Positions 17,034 through 26,565 are shown, counted from the first letter of the stretch. The stretch is DNA of 64,000 bases from DATBHW01 sp035307385 (GCA_035307385.1 DATGID010000136.1:259704-323703); one strand, 5' to 3'. Notes: generated by a model from the letters alone, not told the origin. Made by a program: numbers and translations.

Positions 17034-18942
17034 TGACCCGGTCTATCACCATCAAGGCGAAGAGCAAGGCCAGGTAGCAGTTAGAATACCAGAAAAGCGT
17101 GCGCGCCCACCGCTTGGTATCGTCGCGGAAGACCCGCACAGCAATGTACAGGAATCCGCCGCCAAGCGCAAGCGCTGATACCAGATAGAACAGGCCCATG
17201 GTGCGGGTCACGAAAAGAATCAGCGTGGCCGCCAACAGCAGCAGGCTATAAAGCAGAATCTGGCGCTTGGTTTCTTTCTCGCCCTTCACCACGGGCAGCA
17301 TCGGAATGTTGGCGCGCGCGTAATCGTTCTTGATGAGCAGCGCCAGCGCCCAGAAATGTGGCGGCGTCCAATAAAAGATGATCGCAAAAAGCCAGATTGC
17401 CGGAAGCCCTACCGAATTGGTCACCGCTGCCCAGCCAACCAGGGCGGGCACGGCTCCAGCCGCGCCACCAATGACGATGTTTTGCGGCGAGGTGCGCTTG
17501 AGCCATAGCGTATAGATGAACACATAGAACAGGATGCCGGACAAGGCCAGCAGGGCGCTGAGCAGATTCACAAACAGCGTCAACGCCGCGAAAGAGAGCG
17601 CCGCCAGCGCCAGCCCAAAAATCAGGGCGTGTCGGGGAGGCACCTTGCCCGACGGCAGAGAGCGGCGGCTGGTGCGGCTCATCAGTTGGTCGATATCGCG
17701 GTCAAAGTAGCAGTTGATGGCGTTGGCGCTGCCCGCCGCGCACGCGCCGCCAAAGAGCGTCGCCAGCACCAGCCCAAGCGGTGGAAACCCGCTCTGCGCA
17801 ATCGCCATAGAGGCCAGCGTCACCCCCAGCAGCAGCACCGTCACATGCGGCTTGAGCAGATTCATATACGCTTTTATAGGCATGTTCGTACCAGCCGCTT
17901 GAGACGGCTCTTTGGCTGCCTCGCTGACAACCTGCGTCTCGCCCACCGGCCCACGCACCCATTCGCGTTCTGGCGCGGAAGCTTCGGCGGATGGCTCAGC
18001 CGCCGGTTTGGCCGGAAGGTCGCGGAAGGCCAGCATTGTCATCCCCACCAGACACCCCCAGACGGCAGTAGCGCAGGCCAGATGAAAGCCCTGCGAGACG
18101 TTATAGCCGTCGGTGTTGTTGGCCGAACCCAGCAACACGATGGCCGCGCCGAAACCGCTCTGGATGACGAAGAACACTCCAGCCAGGACCGCCAGCAAGG
18201 CTTGCCGGGGAGCTTCGCGGCGACGGCGCATGGCATAGATGATGAGGCCGATCAAGAACAGGCCAACGATGGTGGCAACCGCGCGATGAAACAGATTGAT
18301 GAAGACCAGCGGCATGGCCGAACTGGGAATGTCGGTGCGCCCGCACAGCGGCCAGCCGGGACAGACCAGATCAGCGCTGTTGCCGCGCACGTTGGAGCCG
18401 CTAAGCAGCAGGCCATAAGTCAGAATGGTTCCCGTCAGGGCCAGGCCCGCGAAGCGGCGCGCGCTGCGATACGTTCCGGCCACGGGCCGTTTCTCGCCAA
18501 GCACACCGGCGGCAACAATCATTATGGCAAAGAAGGCCAGCGCGGTGCCCAGATGGGCGGTGACAATCGACTGCGGCAGATCATTGAGCACCGTAATGCC
18601 GCCCAGAATCACCTGCGCGATCAACAGCACCACCGCAATCACCGTCGGAATGACATAGCGGCGCTGGCGTGCCCAGATGAAGATGGCAAGCGCAAAGAGC
18701 ACCGTCAGCGTGCTGACAATGGAGGCGGTCAAGCGGTGCGAATACTCAATATCTGTGTGCAGATCAAGCGGCGGTATCAGGCTGCCGTGACACGTCGGCC
18801 AATCGGGACAGCCCAGGCCAGAGTCCGTAATACGCACAATTCCGCCGATGATAATCAGCGCGTAGATAAAAGCAACAGTTATCCAGGCCAGGCGACGAAT
18901 ATGAGCCAGCGTCACCCGGCTGAAAAAGCGGCTTTGAGACAT
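17026..18942 (-). CDS. ctaA-ctaB: fused heme A synthase (CtaA) and heme O synthase (CtaB)
   Basis: 638 residues from ATG 18940-18942, preceded by AGAAGGACATTTCC. The first 310 residues are CtaA/Cox15: eight helices with GGIVRITDSGLGCPDWPTCH, EYSHRLTASIV, TAHLGTALAF and FHRAVATIVG supplying heme-ligand histidines. A charged linker (about 315-355) leads to CtaB, a UbiA prenyltransferase, with NAINCYFDRDIDQLMSRTSR (Asp-rich motif), NIVIGGAAGAVPALVGWAA and YWTPPHFWALAL. One chain therefore farnesylates heme B and then oxidises heme O to heme A. It sits in the oxidase operon between SCO and the propeller. Confidence 0.92.
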   Translation of the reverse strand: MSQSRFFSRVTLAHIRRLAWITVAFIYALIIIGGIVRITDSGLGCPDWPTCHGSLIPPLDLHTDIEYSHRLTASIVSTLTVLFALAIFIWARQRRYVIPTVIAVVLLIAQVILGGITVLNDLPQSIVTAHLGTALAFFAIMIVAAGVLGEKRPVAGTYRSARRFAGLALTGTILTYGLLLSGSNVRGNSADLVCPGWPLCGRTDIPSSAMPLVFINLFHRAVATIVGLFLIGLIIYAMRRRREAPRQALLAVLAGVFFVIQSGFGAAIVLLGSANNTDGYNVSQGFHLACATAVWGCLVGMTMLAFRDLPAKPAAEPSAEASAPEREWVRGPVGETQVVSEAAKEPSQAAGTNMPIKAYMNLLKPHVTVLLLGVTLASMAIAQSGFPPLGLVLATLFGGACAAGSANAINCYFDRDIDQLMSRTSRRSLPSGKVPPRHALIFGLALAALSFAALTLFVNLLSALLALSGILFYVFIYTLWLKRTSPQNIVIGGAAGAVPALVGWAAVTNSVGLPAIWLFAIIFYWTPPHFWALALLIKNDYARANIPMLPVVKGEKETKRQILLYSLLLLAATLILFVTRTMGLFYLVSALALGGGFLYIAVRVFRDDTKRWARTLFWYSNCYLALLFALMVIDRVIA

Positions 18943-18964
18943 GGAAATGTCCTTCTTACTCTGT

Positions 18965-19636
18965 TTATGGCAGCCACTGCCGCATGCCATCCTCCAGCCC
19001 GATTTCCTCATCGTTCAGGTCGGACGCGGCGTTCGAGTCAAGGGTCTCGTAGGAAAGGCGCTCGTGTCCCTGGGCATCGATGACAAACAGGATGGGGTCA
19101 TGCACTACCGACCCATCGGAGGCAATCGCATCATAGACATGATAGGACCGGTATATAGCCAGGAGTTGCTGTGATGAGCCGGTGAGGAAAAGCCACTGGT
19201 GCAGCATGCCGTGATCGAGCGACCAGGTTTGCACGTCATTGACGCTGGTGGCATCGGGGTTCGCGTTGACCGCAACCAGCGCAATTTTGCTGGCTGCCGC
19301 AGTGCCCATCTGCTGCCTGGCGTTGAACATGATCGTTGCCGTCAGCGGGCACAGCGTCTTGCAGCGCGAATCGATGAATGCCAGAATCACCTCTTTCCCG
19401 CGCAGCGCCGAAAGCGTTTGTTGTTGCCCAAACTGGTCGGTGAGCGTGAAGTCCGGCGCGAGGTCGCCAGACATAGGAAAGCCAGCCGTGACCAGGCTGG
19501 GCGTTTGCCCAGCCGCCTGGCTGCGGTTCAGATTGATGAGCCTGATACCCCAGACCACTGCGGCGATGATGACCAGCGCTGAAGTCACGACACAGATAGC
19601 CAGAGCCAGCTTTTGCATACCGTCAAGGCGACGCAT
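18965..19636 (-). CDS. SCO1/SenC-family copper chaperone
   Basis: 223 residues with one N-terminal membrane helix (about 9-32). The thioredoxin-like domain carries the copper ligands C92-KTL-C96 and H179 in SVVHDPILFVID. It delivers copper to, or reduces, the CuA site of oxidase subunit II outside the membrane. It is encoded between ctaG and the ctaAB fusion in the same operon. Confidence 0.9.
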   Translation of the reverse strand: MRRLDGMQKLALAICVVTSALVIIAAVVWGIRLINLNRSQAAGQTPSLVTAGFPMSGDLAPDFTLTDQFGQQQTLSALRGKEVILAFIDSRCKTLCPLTATIMFNARQQMGTAAASKIALVAVNANPDATSVNDVQTWSLDHGMLHQWLFLTGSSQQLLAIYRSYHVYDAIASDGSVVHDPILFVIDAQGHERLSYETLDSNAASDLNDEEIGLEDGMRQWLP

Positions 19637-19663
19637 GGTCCTGTCCTTTCAGGGAGGTTTTTT

Positions 19664-20578
19664 TTACCCTTCCGTGGCGCGAGGCGTTTGCAGCGCGATG
19701 CTGGCATCGTCCGAATGCTCGGCAAGCCACCGCTGGAAGAGGATGCTCAGCGCCAGGCCGAACGGAACATCACCGAATGTCCACATGATGCCCGCGCCAA
19801 GCTGCTGATCGTGCAGCGCCGCCAGGATGACCGGCGCGGTTGCCAGGTGGACATAGGGCGCGTAGAGCGGAACCTGAGCAAAGCCAAGCAGCGCCGCCAG
19901 AACAACGTTTTGAATGATGGCAAAGCCCACACACATCATCTGCCCAAGGGAGTTCGCGCGGGGAACGAAAGGCGGCGACGATATTATCTGGGTCCAGAAA
20001 ATCAGGCTCACCAGCAGAAAGGTCAAATGCTCGCACCAGTCGTGGATGGTATCGTTGGTGAGCGCCAGATCATACAGCGTCGGCCAGTGCCACACCCAGA
20101 TGCCCGCCAGCAGCAGCGCGCAAGAGATCATGGGGTGGCGCAGCCAGTGCTCCACCCCAGCAACAACACGTCTTATGTTCGGTGTCGCCGCTGCGCGGGC
20201 AAGCCTGCGCATCCAGCCGGGGAACCCCAGCCACAACGGCTGAAGCGGGGCGGCTGCCACCAGCAGCGGCGCTATTACAACCAGCAACAGCAGATGCTGG
20301 ATCATGTGTACCCAGAATAGCTGACCAGAAAGGATGTCGACGGGAGCAGAATCGCCGACAAGCGCCAGGAAAAGTGCGATGACAAAGTACACGCCCCGCC
20401 AGAACCAGCTATCCCACCGATATCTACCAGCGCGGGAACCAGCCCTGGAGGCTTTCGACGCCACATCCGCTTTGACAAGCGACATCCAGCCACGGATATA
20501 CAGCACTTCAGCAACCACACACCCAAGCAGCACCGTGGGCGGAACAGGCCACCCATTAGCATACACCCAGATCGTCAT
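19664..20578 (-). CDS. ctaG: CtaG-type (caa3) cytochrome oxidase assembly protein
   Basis: 304 residues, about seven membrane helices. CtaG_Cox family marks are FWVHMIQHLLLLVVIAPLLV, WVWHWPTLYDLAL, HDWCEHLTFLLVSLIFWTQI and DQQLGAGIMWTFGDVPF. It supports copper insertion into the caa3-type oxidase. It follows ctaE and precedes SCO, the usual assembly-factor position. Confidence 0.9.
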   Translation of the reverse strand: MTIWVYANGWPVPPTVLLGCVVAEVLYIRGWMSLVKADVASKASRAGSRAGRYRWDSWFWRGVYFVIALFLALVGDSAPVDILSGQLFWVHMIQHLLLLVVIAPLLVAAAPLQPLWLGFPGWMRRLARAAATPNIRRVVAGVEHWLRHPMISCALLLAGIWVWHWPTLYDLALTNDTIHDWCEHLTFLLVSLIFWTQIISSPPFVPRANSLGQMMCVGFAIIQNVVLAALLGFAQVPLYAPYVHLATAPVILAALHDQQLGAGIMWTFGDVPFGLALSILFQRWLAEHSDDASIALQTPRATEG

Positions 20579-20612
20579 TGCAGCGCTCCTGTATATCCGC
20601 AGCTTTCGCGTC

Positions 20613-21236
20613 TCAAAGAATCACAGTAAACAGCCAGATGAGCACACCGGAGAGCACCGTATAGTACCACCAGTACCCTGCCGCCTGGACAAGATATTCT
20701 TGCCCTTTCAGCCTGCCATTGGCGCTGCGCCCGGTCATCAAAACGCCGACAACAGCGGCCAGGAACAGGTGAACGGTCGAGAACCCCGTCACCAGCAGCA
20801 CAATACTCTGGTAGGTATCGTATGCCGGGGCGGAAAGCGGCGCGGTGGTATAGTTCAGCGCCAGCCAGTACCAGATTTCACAGCCAAACGCCCCCAGCAT
20901 CAGCAGCATCGCCAGCACAACGGCGGCCTGCTGGTTGCCTCCTGCGCGCACGCTGCGCTCCCACCAGAAGTAGCACAGGCCACTGAGCACCAGCACAATG
21001 GCAACGATCAAGCCGGGCGGGAAGGCAGGCTGGTCCGTCGAAACCTTGAAGGCGTTGGCCGTGTTGATCGCGTTGAGATAGCCTCCTGCGGCCATGATAG
21101 AGGCTACCATCATGACATCCGAGATGATAAGCAAGATCACAATGGCGCGCGCCCGCGAAACCCTGGTGTGCAGCGGGAGCGCGTGAGACTCCCCTTCGTG
21201 CGCGTGTTCTGTGGCTGTAATGGCAGTTTCACTCAT
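20613..21236 (-). CDS. ctaE: cytochrome c oxidase subunit III
   Basis: 207 residues, five membrane helices, short-form subunit III. Marks are RARAIVILLIISDVMMVASI, FWWERSVRAGG, FSTVHLFLAAVVGVLMTG and the end AAGYWWYYTVLSGVLIWLFT, equivalent to the canonical YWHFVDVVWI.LF element. It stabilises subunit I and proton uptake. The start is 10 bases after ctaD. Confidence 0.88.
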   Translation of the reverse strand: MSETAITATEHAHEGESHALPLHTRVSRARAIVILLIISDVMMVASIMAAGGYLNAINTANAFKVSTDQPAFPPGLIVAIVLVLSGLCYFWWERSVRAGGNQQAAVVLAMLLMLGAFGCEIWYWLALNYTTAPLSAPAYDTYQSIVLLVTGFSTVHLFLAAVVGVLMTGRSANGRLKGQEYLVQAAGYWWYYTVLSGVLIWLFTVIL

Positions 21237-21245
21237 GGTTTATCC

Positions 21246-23177
21246 TCATCCCTCCGTCTGCAACTCGGCCTTCGCAGGAGCAGCGCCCACAGTCGCTTCT
21301 TCCGCTTCAGGCTCACCGTAGTTGTAAGGATCGGATGTGATGACTGGCAGTTCCTCAAAGTTCTCCAGCGGCACCGGCGTGGGCACCGTCCACTCCAGAG
21401 TCTTGGCGCCCCACTCGTTGGCCTCGGCCTTCTCGCCGCGCACCAGCGTCATCACCACGTTGTAGATCAGGGTGAAGACCGACGCGGCGATGAGGATGGC
21501 AAACAGACTGGCAATCAGGTTGGGAACGGCATATTCAGGCGGAACAGACGCCTGCCAGCGGGCCTCACCTTCCAGGCCAGCATAGAACAGCGCGCTGAAC
21601 GTGCCCACAAAGCCGATTTCAAACAGCCAGAAATGCAGCTTGCCCAGGAATGGGTCAAGCCGCTTCCCAACCATCTTGGGGAACCAGTAATAGAAGCCCG
21701 CCATAAATCCGAAGACCATGCTGCCGACGAGCGTGAAATGGAAGTGCGCCACGACGAACATGCCGCCGTGCAGAATCTCGTCGGTGGGCACGTCGGCCAG
21801 ATACAGGCCCGTGATGCCGCCGATCACGAAATTGACCAGCAGCCCCACCACAAATAGCAGCGGCACGGTCACCCAGATTTTGCCGCGCCAGAGCGTTCCC
21901 ACCAGCACCAGGAAGACCACGCCGGTAGGAATGGAGATCAGTTCGGTATCGAGCATGAAGGGGCCACCAATAGCGGCCTCTGAACCGCTGGTGTACAGGT
22001 GATGCCCCCACACGATAAAGCTGAGGACGGTAATGCCCACCAGTCCGCTGACCATCAGCCGATACCCGAACAACGGCTTGCGCGCAAACACCGAGGCAAT
22101 CTCGGCAGCGATGGCTAACGACGGCAGGGCAATCACGTACACCTCCGGGTGCCCCATGAACCAGAAGAGGTGTTCATAGACCCAGTTGCTGCCGCCCATG
22201 GTGCCAATGAAGAAGGAAGTCTGGAAGACCCGATCCATCAAGACCATGATCTGGGAGGTGAAGAACGCGGGGAACGCCGTCAGGCCAAGAACGACCGAAA
22301 GCAGCACGCCCCAGACAAAGACCGGAAGCCGCCCCCAGGTCATGCCCTTGGTGCGCAGAATCAGGACGGTGGTCACGATGTTCACCGCCGCAATCGTCGT
22401 CGAAAGGGCGAACAGGATAATGGTGAAGGCATAGGCATCTTGCCCTGGCCCGCCCTGGTCGGCGAGCGGGGCATATCCCGTCCATCCGGTTTGGAACCCG
22501 CCCAGGAACAGCGTAGACAGGAAAACAGGCAGGGCAGTGAACAGCAACCAATAGCTCAGCGCGTTGAGCCGGGGGAAGGCCATGTCGCGCGCGCCAATCA
22601 TGATGGGCAGGATGAAGTTGCCGAATGGGCCGCTCACCATGATGATCGTGGAGGCAATCATCAGAATGCCGTGCATGCCCACGATGGTATTATACGTGGA
22701 TGGCGTGAAGAAGAGCGCTCCAGGTTGGGACTGCTCCAGGCGAATGGAGAACGCGCCCAGAGACCCCAGCAAGAAGGTGAACAGGACGGTTGCCAGATAC
22801 TGCATGCCCACGACCTTGTGGTCGGTGGTATAGCGGAAGTAGCGCCAGAAGCCCTGGTCCTTACCCGCTAAGTCCTGTTCTTCGGCCAGCGTTGGTTCCT
22901 TGCGGCCAAATCCCCATTTGATGATGCCGTTAAAGGCTCCAATGCCAATAAAGAAGAAGATCGTCCAGCCGGCATAGACCGCAACGGCGGTGGAATCGTT
23001 GGTGTAATCGATGACATCAGGAGTGGGCGGCGACACAATGTGGCTCACGATGATCCCACACACCGCCGCGCCAATTACCCCCAGGATGATGCCAGAAAAC
23101 ACGCTGGGAAACAGCAGTTGAAAGAAGCCACGGCGTTTGACATGAACGCCGACATCGGTGGTGGCAGCTACGCTCAT
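21246..23177 (-). CDS. ctaD: cytochrome c oxidase subunit I
   Basis: 643 residues. An extra N-terminal helical region (two helices, 1-85) precedes the 12-helix core. Heme and CuB ligands are visible: TYNTIVGMHGILMI (low-spin His), FMGHPEVYVIALP (CuB His, Glu, cross-link Tyr), WGHHLYTSG (two CuB His) and VVAHFHFTLVGSM (heme a3 and heme a His). The usual PTGIK element reads IPTGVVF, so the conserved Lys is replaced. Start ATGA overlaps the ctaC stop, so the two are translationally coupled. It reduces O2 and pumps protons. Confidence 0.95.
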   Translation of the reverse strand: MSVAATTDVGVHVKRRGFFQLLFPSVFSGIILGVIGAAVCGIIVSHIVSPPTPDVIDYTNDSTAVAVYAGWTIFFFIGIGAFNGIIKWGFGRKEPTLAEEQDLAGKDQGFWRYFRYTTDHKVVGMQYLATVLFTFLLGSLGAFSIRLEQSQPGALFFTPSTYNTIVGMHGILMIASTIIMVSGPFGNFILPIMIGARDMAFPRLNALSYWLLFTALPVFLSTLFLGGFQTGWTGYAPLADQGGPGQDAYAFTIILFALSTTIAAVNIVTTVLILRTKGMTWGRLPVFVWGVLLSVVLGLTAFPAFFTSQIMVLMDRVFQTSFFIGTMGGSNWVYEHLFWFMGHPEVYVIALPSLAIAAEIASVFARKPLFGYRLMVSGLVGITVLSFIVWGHHLYTSGSEAAIGGPFMLDTELISIPTGVVFLVLVGTLWRGKIWVTVPLLFVVGLLVNFVIGGITGLYLADVPTDEILHGGMFVVAHFHFTLVGSMVFGFMAGFYYWFPKMVGKRLDPFLGKLHFWLFEIGFVGTFSALFYAGLEGEARWQASVPPEYAVPNLIASLFAILIAASVFTLIYNVVMTLVRGEKAEANEWGAKTLEWTVPTPVPLENFEELPVITSDPYNYGEPEAEEATVGAAPAKAELQTEG

Positions 23178-23953
23178 GGTTGCCCTCCCAAACTTTGTAT
23201 CCAGGCATTAAAATCCGTTTGAGACACCACCCTCACGGCTGACCACATAAAGGTGTGATACAGCCCGCATAACTCCACACAAACCACTTGATAGTCCCCA
23301 ACCGCCGTGGGTGTCACCACCTGGGTGGTGGTCGTCTGTCCTGGATTGGCGTCCACGCGCACACCCAGCGCTTGAATAGAAAAGCCATGCAGCACATCTT
23401 TGGAAGTCACTTCAAACTGCACCGGCTGATTTACCGGCAGTTCCAGCACCTGGCCCGCGCTGGAAATCTGATATTTTGGATAGTAAAAGGTCCACAGCCA
23501 TTGCTGGCCGGTCACCTGGACGATCAGCGTATCATTGGACGCAGCGCTGGTCTCTTGATAGAGGCCAAACATGCCCCAGATGACCAGAAACAGGCAGAGG
23601 ATGCTGGTAACTCCTAACCAGCCGACCTGAACCCCTAGCCGGGGCTGCATCCGAATACCATCTTGTGTTGGCCGCTCCCTGGTTCTGAACACAAACAGGC
23701 TGTAGCCAAGAAAGACCCAGACGAACATCGCCACCGGGATGGCGAGAACCGTAAAGACGACAATCGTCAGGTTATCGAATGCGCCAGCATCGGTGATCTC
23801 CGTCGGAAGGATGAACTGCGCGACAACCAACCATATTGCAATTCCCAGGATAGAGAGCACAATCCAGAGAAGAACGGCCCGTCGCAGATGATGAGGTTCT
23901 GTCCGGGCTGGCGAAGCGCCCCCAGCAGTTTCCGGGACTGTAGCTTCGGACAT
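23174..23953 (-). CDS. ctaC: cytochrome c oxidase subunit II
   Basis: 259 residues. Two membrane helices (about 26-50 and 62-90, plus a third hydrophobic stretch at about 108-128) and a cupredoxin domain outside. The CuA ligands are complete: DVLHGFSI (His) and CVELCGLYHTFMW (two Cys, Glu carbonyl, His, Met). Aromatic patch TGQQWLWTFYYP is the electron entry site. No cytochrome c domain is fused, so the electron donor must be separate. The start follows a GGGGGG tract. Confidence 0.93.
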   Translation of the reverse strand: MSEATVPETAGGASPARTEPHHLRRAVLLWIVLSILGIAIWLVVAQFILPTEITDAGAFDNLTIVVFTVLAIPVAMFVWVFLGYSLFVFRTRERPTQDGIRMQPRLGVQVGWLGVTSILCLFLVIWGMFGLYQETSAASNDTLIVQVTGQQWLWTFYYPKYQISSAGQVLELPVNQPVQFEVTSKDVLHGFSIQALGVRVDANPGQTTTTQVVTPTAVGDYQVVCVELCGLYHTFMWSAVRVVSQTDFNAWIQSLGGQP

Positions 23954-23963
23954 CTTACCCCCC

Positions 23964-24668
23964 TTAATAACTCGTGACGTTTACAAATCCGGCCATATAG
24001 CCAATCGTTGCCATTGGCCCAGCGAAGCCGTGTTGGTCGCCCTGAAGCCCGTTGCCACAAGGGTCATAGCACTTGAAGACGTACTCGGTGCCAGCAGGCC
24101 CTGTCTTGAACGAGAAGGAAATGAGGTTGGGCGTGATCGGATAACCGGTGTTCGGGTCGGTGGCAGCATCGTCGGCCACCCCGACGATTGGCACACTGAC
24201 AAACAACTGATCGGCGCTGTCGGTGCCAGGCTTGGATTGAATCGTAAAGGTGTGGGAAACCGTCGAAGCATCAACCTGGCTCACGCTCTGCCCGTTGACC
24301 GTCTCGGTCCCGCCAGTCGTTCCCTGCACCTGGTCGAAGTAATCGTTGTGCAGCGGCGTTGCGCTATCAAAGTTAGCAATGATAATGGTGACGGTGCTGT
24401 TGGCGGGCAACTCGAAGTTCGTCGTTGGGCAATAGGTGACCCAGTCGATTTCCGGGTCCGTGGCATCGGTATGGCACACGTGACTGTCAGGATAGGTGGA
24501 GAGATCGAGGGTAGCGGTGTTGGGGCCGGTTTTGGTGGCCTTCAAAACCGAAGGAACATAGCCCAAAGCCGCCTCCGAGGAAAGGCCATACCAGACTGCG
24601 GCGACCAGGCCGAAGCCCAGCACAAAGGCACAAATGATGCCGAGATAAAAGCCAGCCGAATGTTTCAA
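23964..24668 (-). CDS. membrane-anchored cupredoxin-like protein of the oxidase operon
   Basis: 234 residues with one N-terminal membrane helix (about 5-28). The exported part has a strand pattern of a cupredoxin. Possible metal ligands are TPLHNDYF and a C-terminal FKCYDPCGNG followed by HGFAGPMATIGYM, which recalls the C...H...M ends of type 1 copper and CuA domains. It lies 10 bases upstream of ctaC as first long gene of the operon. It could be the electron donor to CuA, replacing cytochrome c. Family not recognised with certainty. Confidence 0.6.
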   Translation of the reverse strand: MKHSAGFYLGIICAFVLGFGLVAAVWYGLSSEAALGYVPSVLKATKTGPNTATLDLSTYPDSHVCHTDATDPEIDWVTYCPTTNFELPANSTVTIIIANFDSATPLHNDYFDQVQGTTGGTETVNGQSVSQVDASTVSHTFTIQSKPGTDSADQLFVSVPIVGVADDAATDPNTGYPITPNLISFSFKTGPAGTEYVFKCYDPCGNGLQGDQHGFAGPMATIGYMAGFVNVTSY

Positions 24669-24826
24669 TGCAGACCCCCTTATTCGTCTTCTTCGACGCC
24701 AAAGCTAGCTCGTCTGCTGCTCCTTTTACCGCGCCAGCTTATGGCCGTGACGATGTGGTTTCATCAGCCATTCCAGGCCAGACCTGGCCTCTGCTTAGAG
24801 TCTGATTGCCAGCACGGGGCGGGTCG

Positions 24827-24907
24827 TTACGGCCCTGAAAGGACGCTGACCCGAGGCGGGGGTTGGAGAGGTGTCGCTGGCTGCGGGGGCTTCGTATCCT
24901 GGTTCAT
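24827..24907 (-). CDS. 26-residue leader ORF upstream of the oxidase operon
   Basis: ATG 24905-24907 has an outstanding AAAGGAGGGAGTCC ribosome site. The peptide begins MNQDTKPPQPATPLQPPPR and ends LSGP before TAA. It lies 158 bases before the cupredoxin start, in the same orientation. It is Pro-rich with no membrane segment, and may be a translated leader with regulatory effect. Too short to assign by composition. Confidence 0.4.
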   Translation of the reverse strand: MNQDTKPPQPATPLQPPPRVSVLSGP

Positions 24908-24986
24908 GGACTCCCTCCTTTCTGCCAGGAGAGGAGATATTGTTCCTGCCTGGCACTGTTCTTAAGTGTAACGTCAGCGCGTACTA

Positions 24987-25024
24987 TTTCTGTAGCGGCT
25001 CTTTTTAACCATTTTCTACAGAAA
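24987..25024. terminator. hairpin between two-component system and oxidase operon
   Basis: TTTCTGTAG (24987-24995) pairs perfectly with CTACAGAAA (25016-25024) around a 20-base loop. It sits 75 bases after the histidine kinase stop and before the 26-residue leader ORF. No U-run follows, so it is either a weak terminator or an operator. Confidence 0.35.
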
Positions 25025-25098
25025 AAACTATTCGGCTAACGTATGCCTCTTCTAAAAGAGAACCAAACCTGGGATGCCCGAGTCTCATGTACCAGTGC

Positions 25099-26559
25099 TT
25101 ACTGCTGCTGTGTTCGCAAAGGGAGCCGAATGGTGAATGTAGTACCCTCGCCTGGTGTGCTTTGCACACTGATTTGCCCCGCCTGCGCTTGCACAATTCC
25201 CTGAGCAATTGCCAACCCCAGACCTGCGCCAGAGCCTGTCAAGGGCAATCCGTGTGCCTCATTCTCCCCAGGAGACGCCACCGAAGATTCTGATGGCGCG
25301 GGCGAAGGACGCGAATGGGCTTTGTCCGCCCGATAGAAACGTTCATACAGTCTCGGCAGATCAGCCGCAGCAATACCAATCCCCGTATCACGAATCGAAA
25401 CCTTCACCTGATGCGTTTCGCTCACACCCGTCAGCGTAATGCTGCCCCCTGGCTGGTTATAGCGGATGGCATTGTCGAGCAAGATGAGCCAGAGCTGCTG
25501 GAGGTGATCGGCATTTCCCATCACCCAAAGATTCGGTTCCAGGTGGGCATTAAGTGTCAGGCTGCTTGCCTCGGCATGGCGGTGTAGCTGCTTGACCAGC
25601 CCTTCTAACTGCTCGGTCAGCGCCACAGGTTGGGGAGCGGTCTTCACCGCGCCTGCATCCAAACGGGCCAGCAAAAGCAGTTCTTTCAAGAGACGGGTCA
25701 TGCGGTCAATCTCGCCAAGCGCATCATCCACCAGTTCGATCTGATCATCCAATTGCCCACTGGCCTGAATGCCCACTGGCGCATCTGGTGTTTCTAAAGT
25801 TAGCCCGCCTGTTGATGATGTTTCACTCGCCACCAATACCCTGGAAGGACTGGCGCGCCTGGCGCGTAACTCGCGTCCAAGCACATCAACATCAGCCCGA
25901 ATCAACATCAGCGGCGTCCGTAGTTCATGGGAAGCATCAGCCACAAAATCGCGCTGGTGGTGGAATGCTGCCCGCACTGGCACTAACGCGCGGCTGGCAA
26001 GAAAAAACCCACCGGCCAGCGCCAGCACCAACCCACCTGCGCCGACCACCACCAGCACCAGCACCAGCATGTGCAATTCATGCTCATAAGGCTCGGTCGA
26101 GGTCCCCAGTTGCAGTACCCCCACCAGGACGCCACCACGTGTAATGCGCTCGGTACGCAGGCGCACCTCGACTGCTCCGTTCGCGCCAACATCCACGGTG
26201 CGCATATCAGGTTTTCCGCTCGCCAGGGTCGCGTGGACGGCATCCATATTAGGAATGCCAGCAAGTTTCTGATTCAACGAATCTTGCAGAACGGTCCCAT
26301 CGTTCCGCAGCAGCACGAGGAACACGCCAGAGACATCGCCATCAGTATCATGGTCATGGTCGGGGTCAGAGAGATCATTGTCCAGGAGAGGCTGCACGAT
26401 CTTAGCCCGCCCTGCAAGCTGCTCATCAAGCTCCCCTACCAGCACCTGGTTAGCCACGAAATATGCCGCCAACGCAAAAGCAACAATGATTACTCCGGTC
26501 ACCGCAATGTTCCACAGCACCAGGCGGCGACGGGTAGCAGCGAATAACGCAGTACTCAT
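25099..26559 (-). CDS. sensor histidine kinase
   Basis: 486 residues. Membrane helices at about 13-38 and 163-188 enclose a sensor loop with an Asp/His cluster (DPDHDHDTDGD, about 65-75), a candidate metal site. The H box is FVADASHELRTPL with H211. The dimerisation helix is interrupted by a 50-residue insertion (about 230-285, Ser/Thr-rich). The N box LILLDNAIRYNQPGG and G boxes DTGIGI and GAGLGLAIAQGIV are intact. No HAMP domain is evident. It starts 6 bases after its response regulator and probably signals an extracytoplasmic cue. Confidence 0.9.
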   Translation of the reverse strand: MSTALFAATRRRLVLWNIAVTGVIIVAFALAAYFVANQVLVGELDEQLAGRAKIVQPLLDNDLSDPDHDHDTDGDVSGVFLVLLRNDGTVLQDSLNQKLAGIPNMDAVHATLASGKPDMRTVDVGANGAVEVRLRTERITRGGVLVGVLQLGTSTEPYEHELHMLVLVLVVVGAGGLVLALAGGFFLASRALVPVRAAFHHQRDFVADASHELRTPLMLIRADVDVLGRELRARRASPSRVLVASETSSTGGLTLETPDAPVGIQASGQLDDQIELVDDALGEIDRMTRLLKELLLLARLDAGAVKTAPQPVALTEQLEGLVKQLHRHAEASSLTLNAHLEPNLWVMGNADHLQQLWLILLDNAIRYNQPGGSITLTGVSETHQVKVSIRDTGIGIAAADLPRLYERFYRADKAHSRPSPAPSESSVASPGENEAHGLPLTGSGAGLGLAIAQGIVQAQAGQISVQSTPGEGTTFTIRLPLRTQQQ

Positions 26560-26565
26560 AACAGA

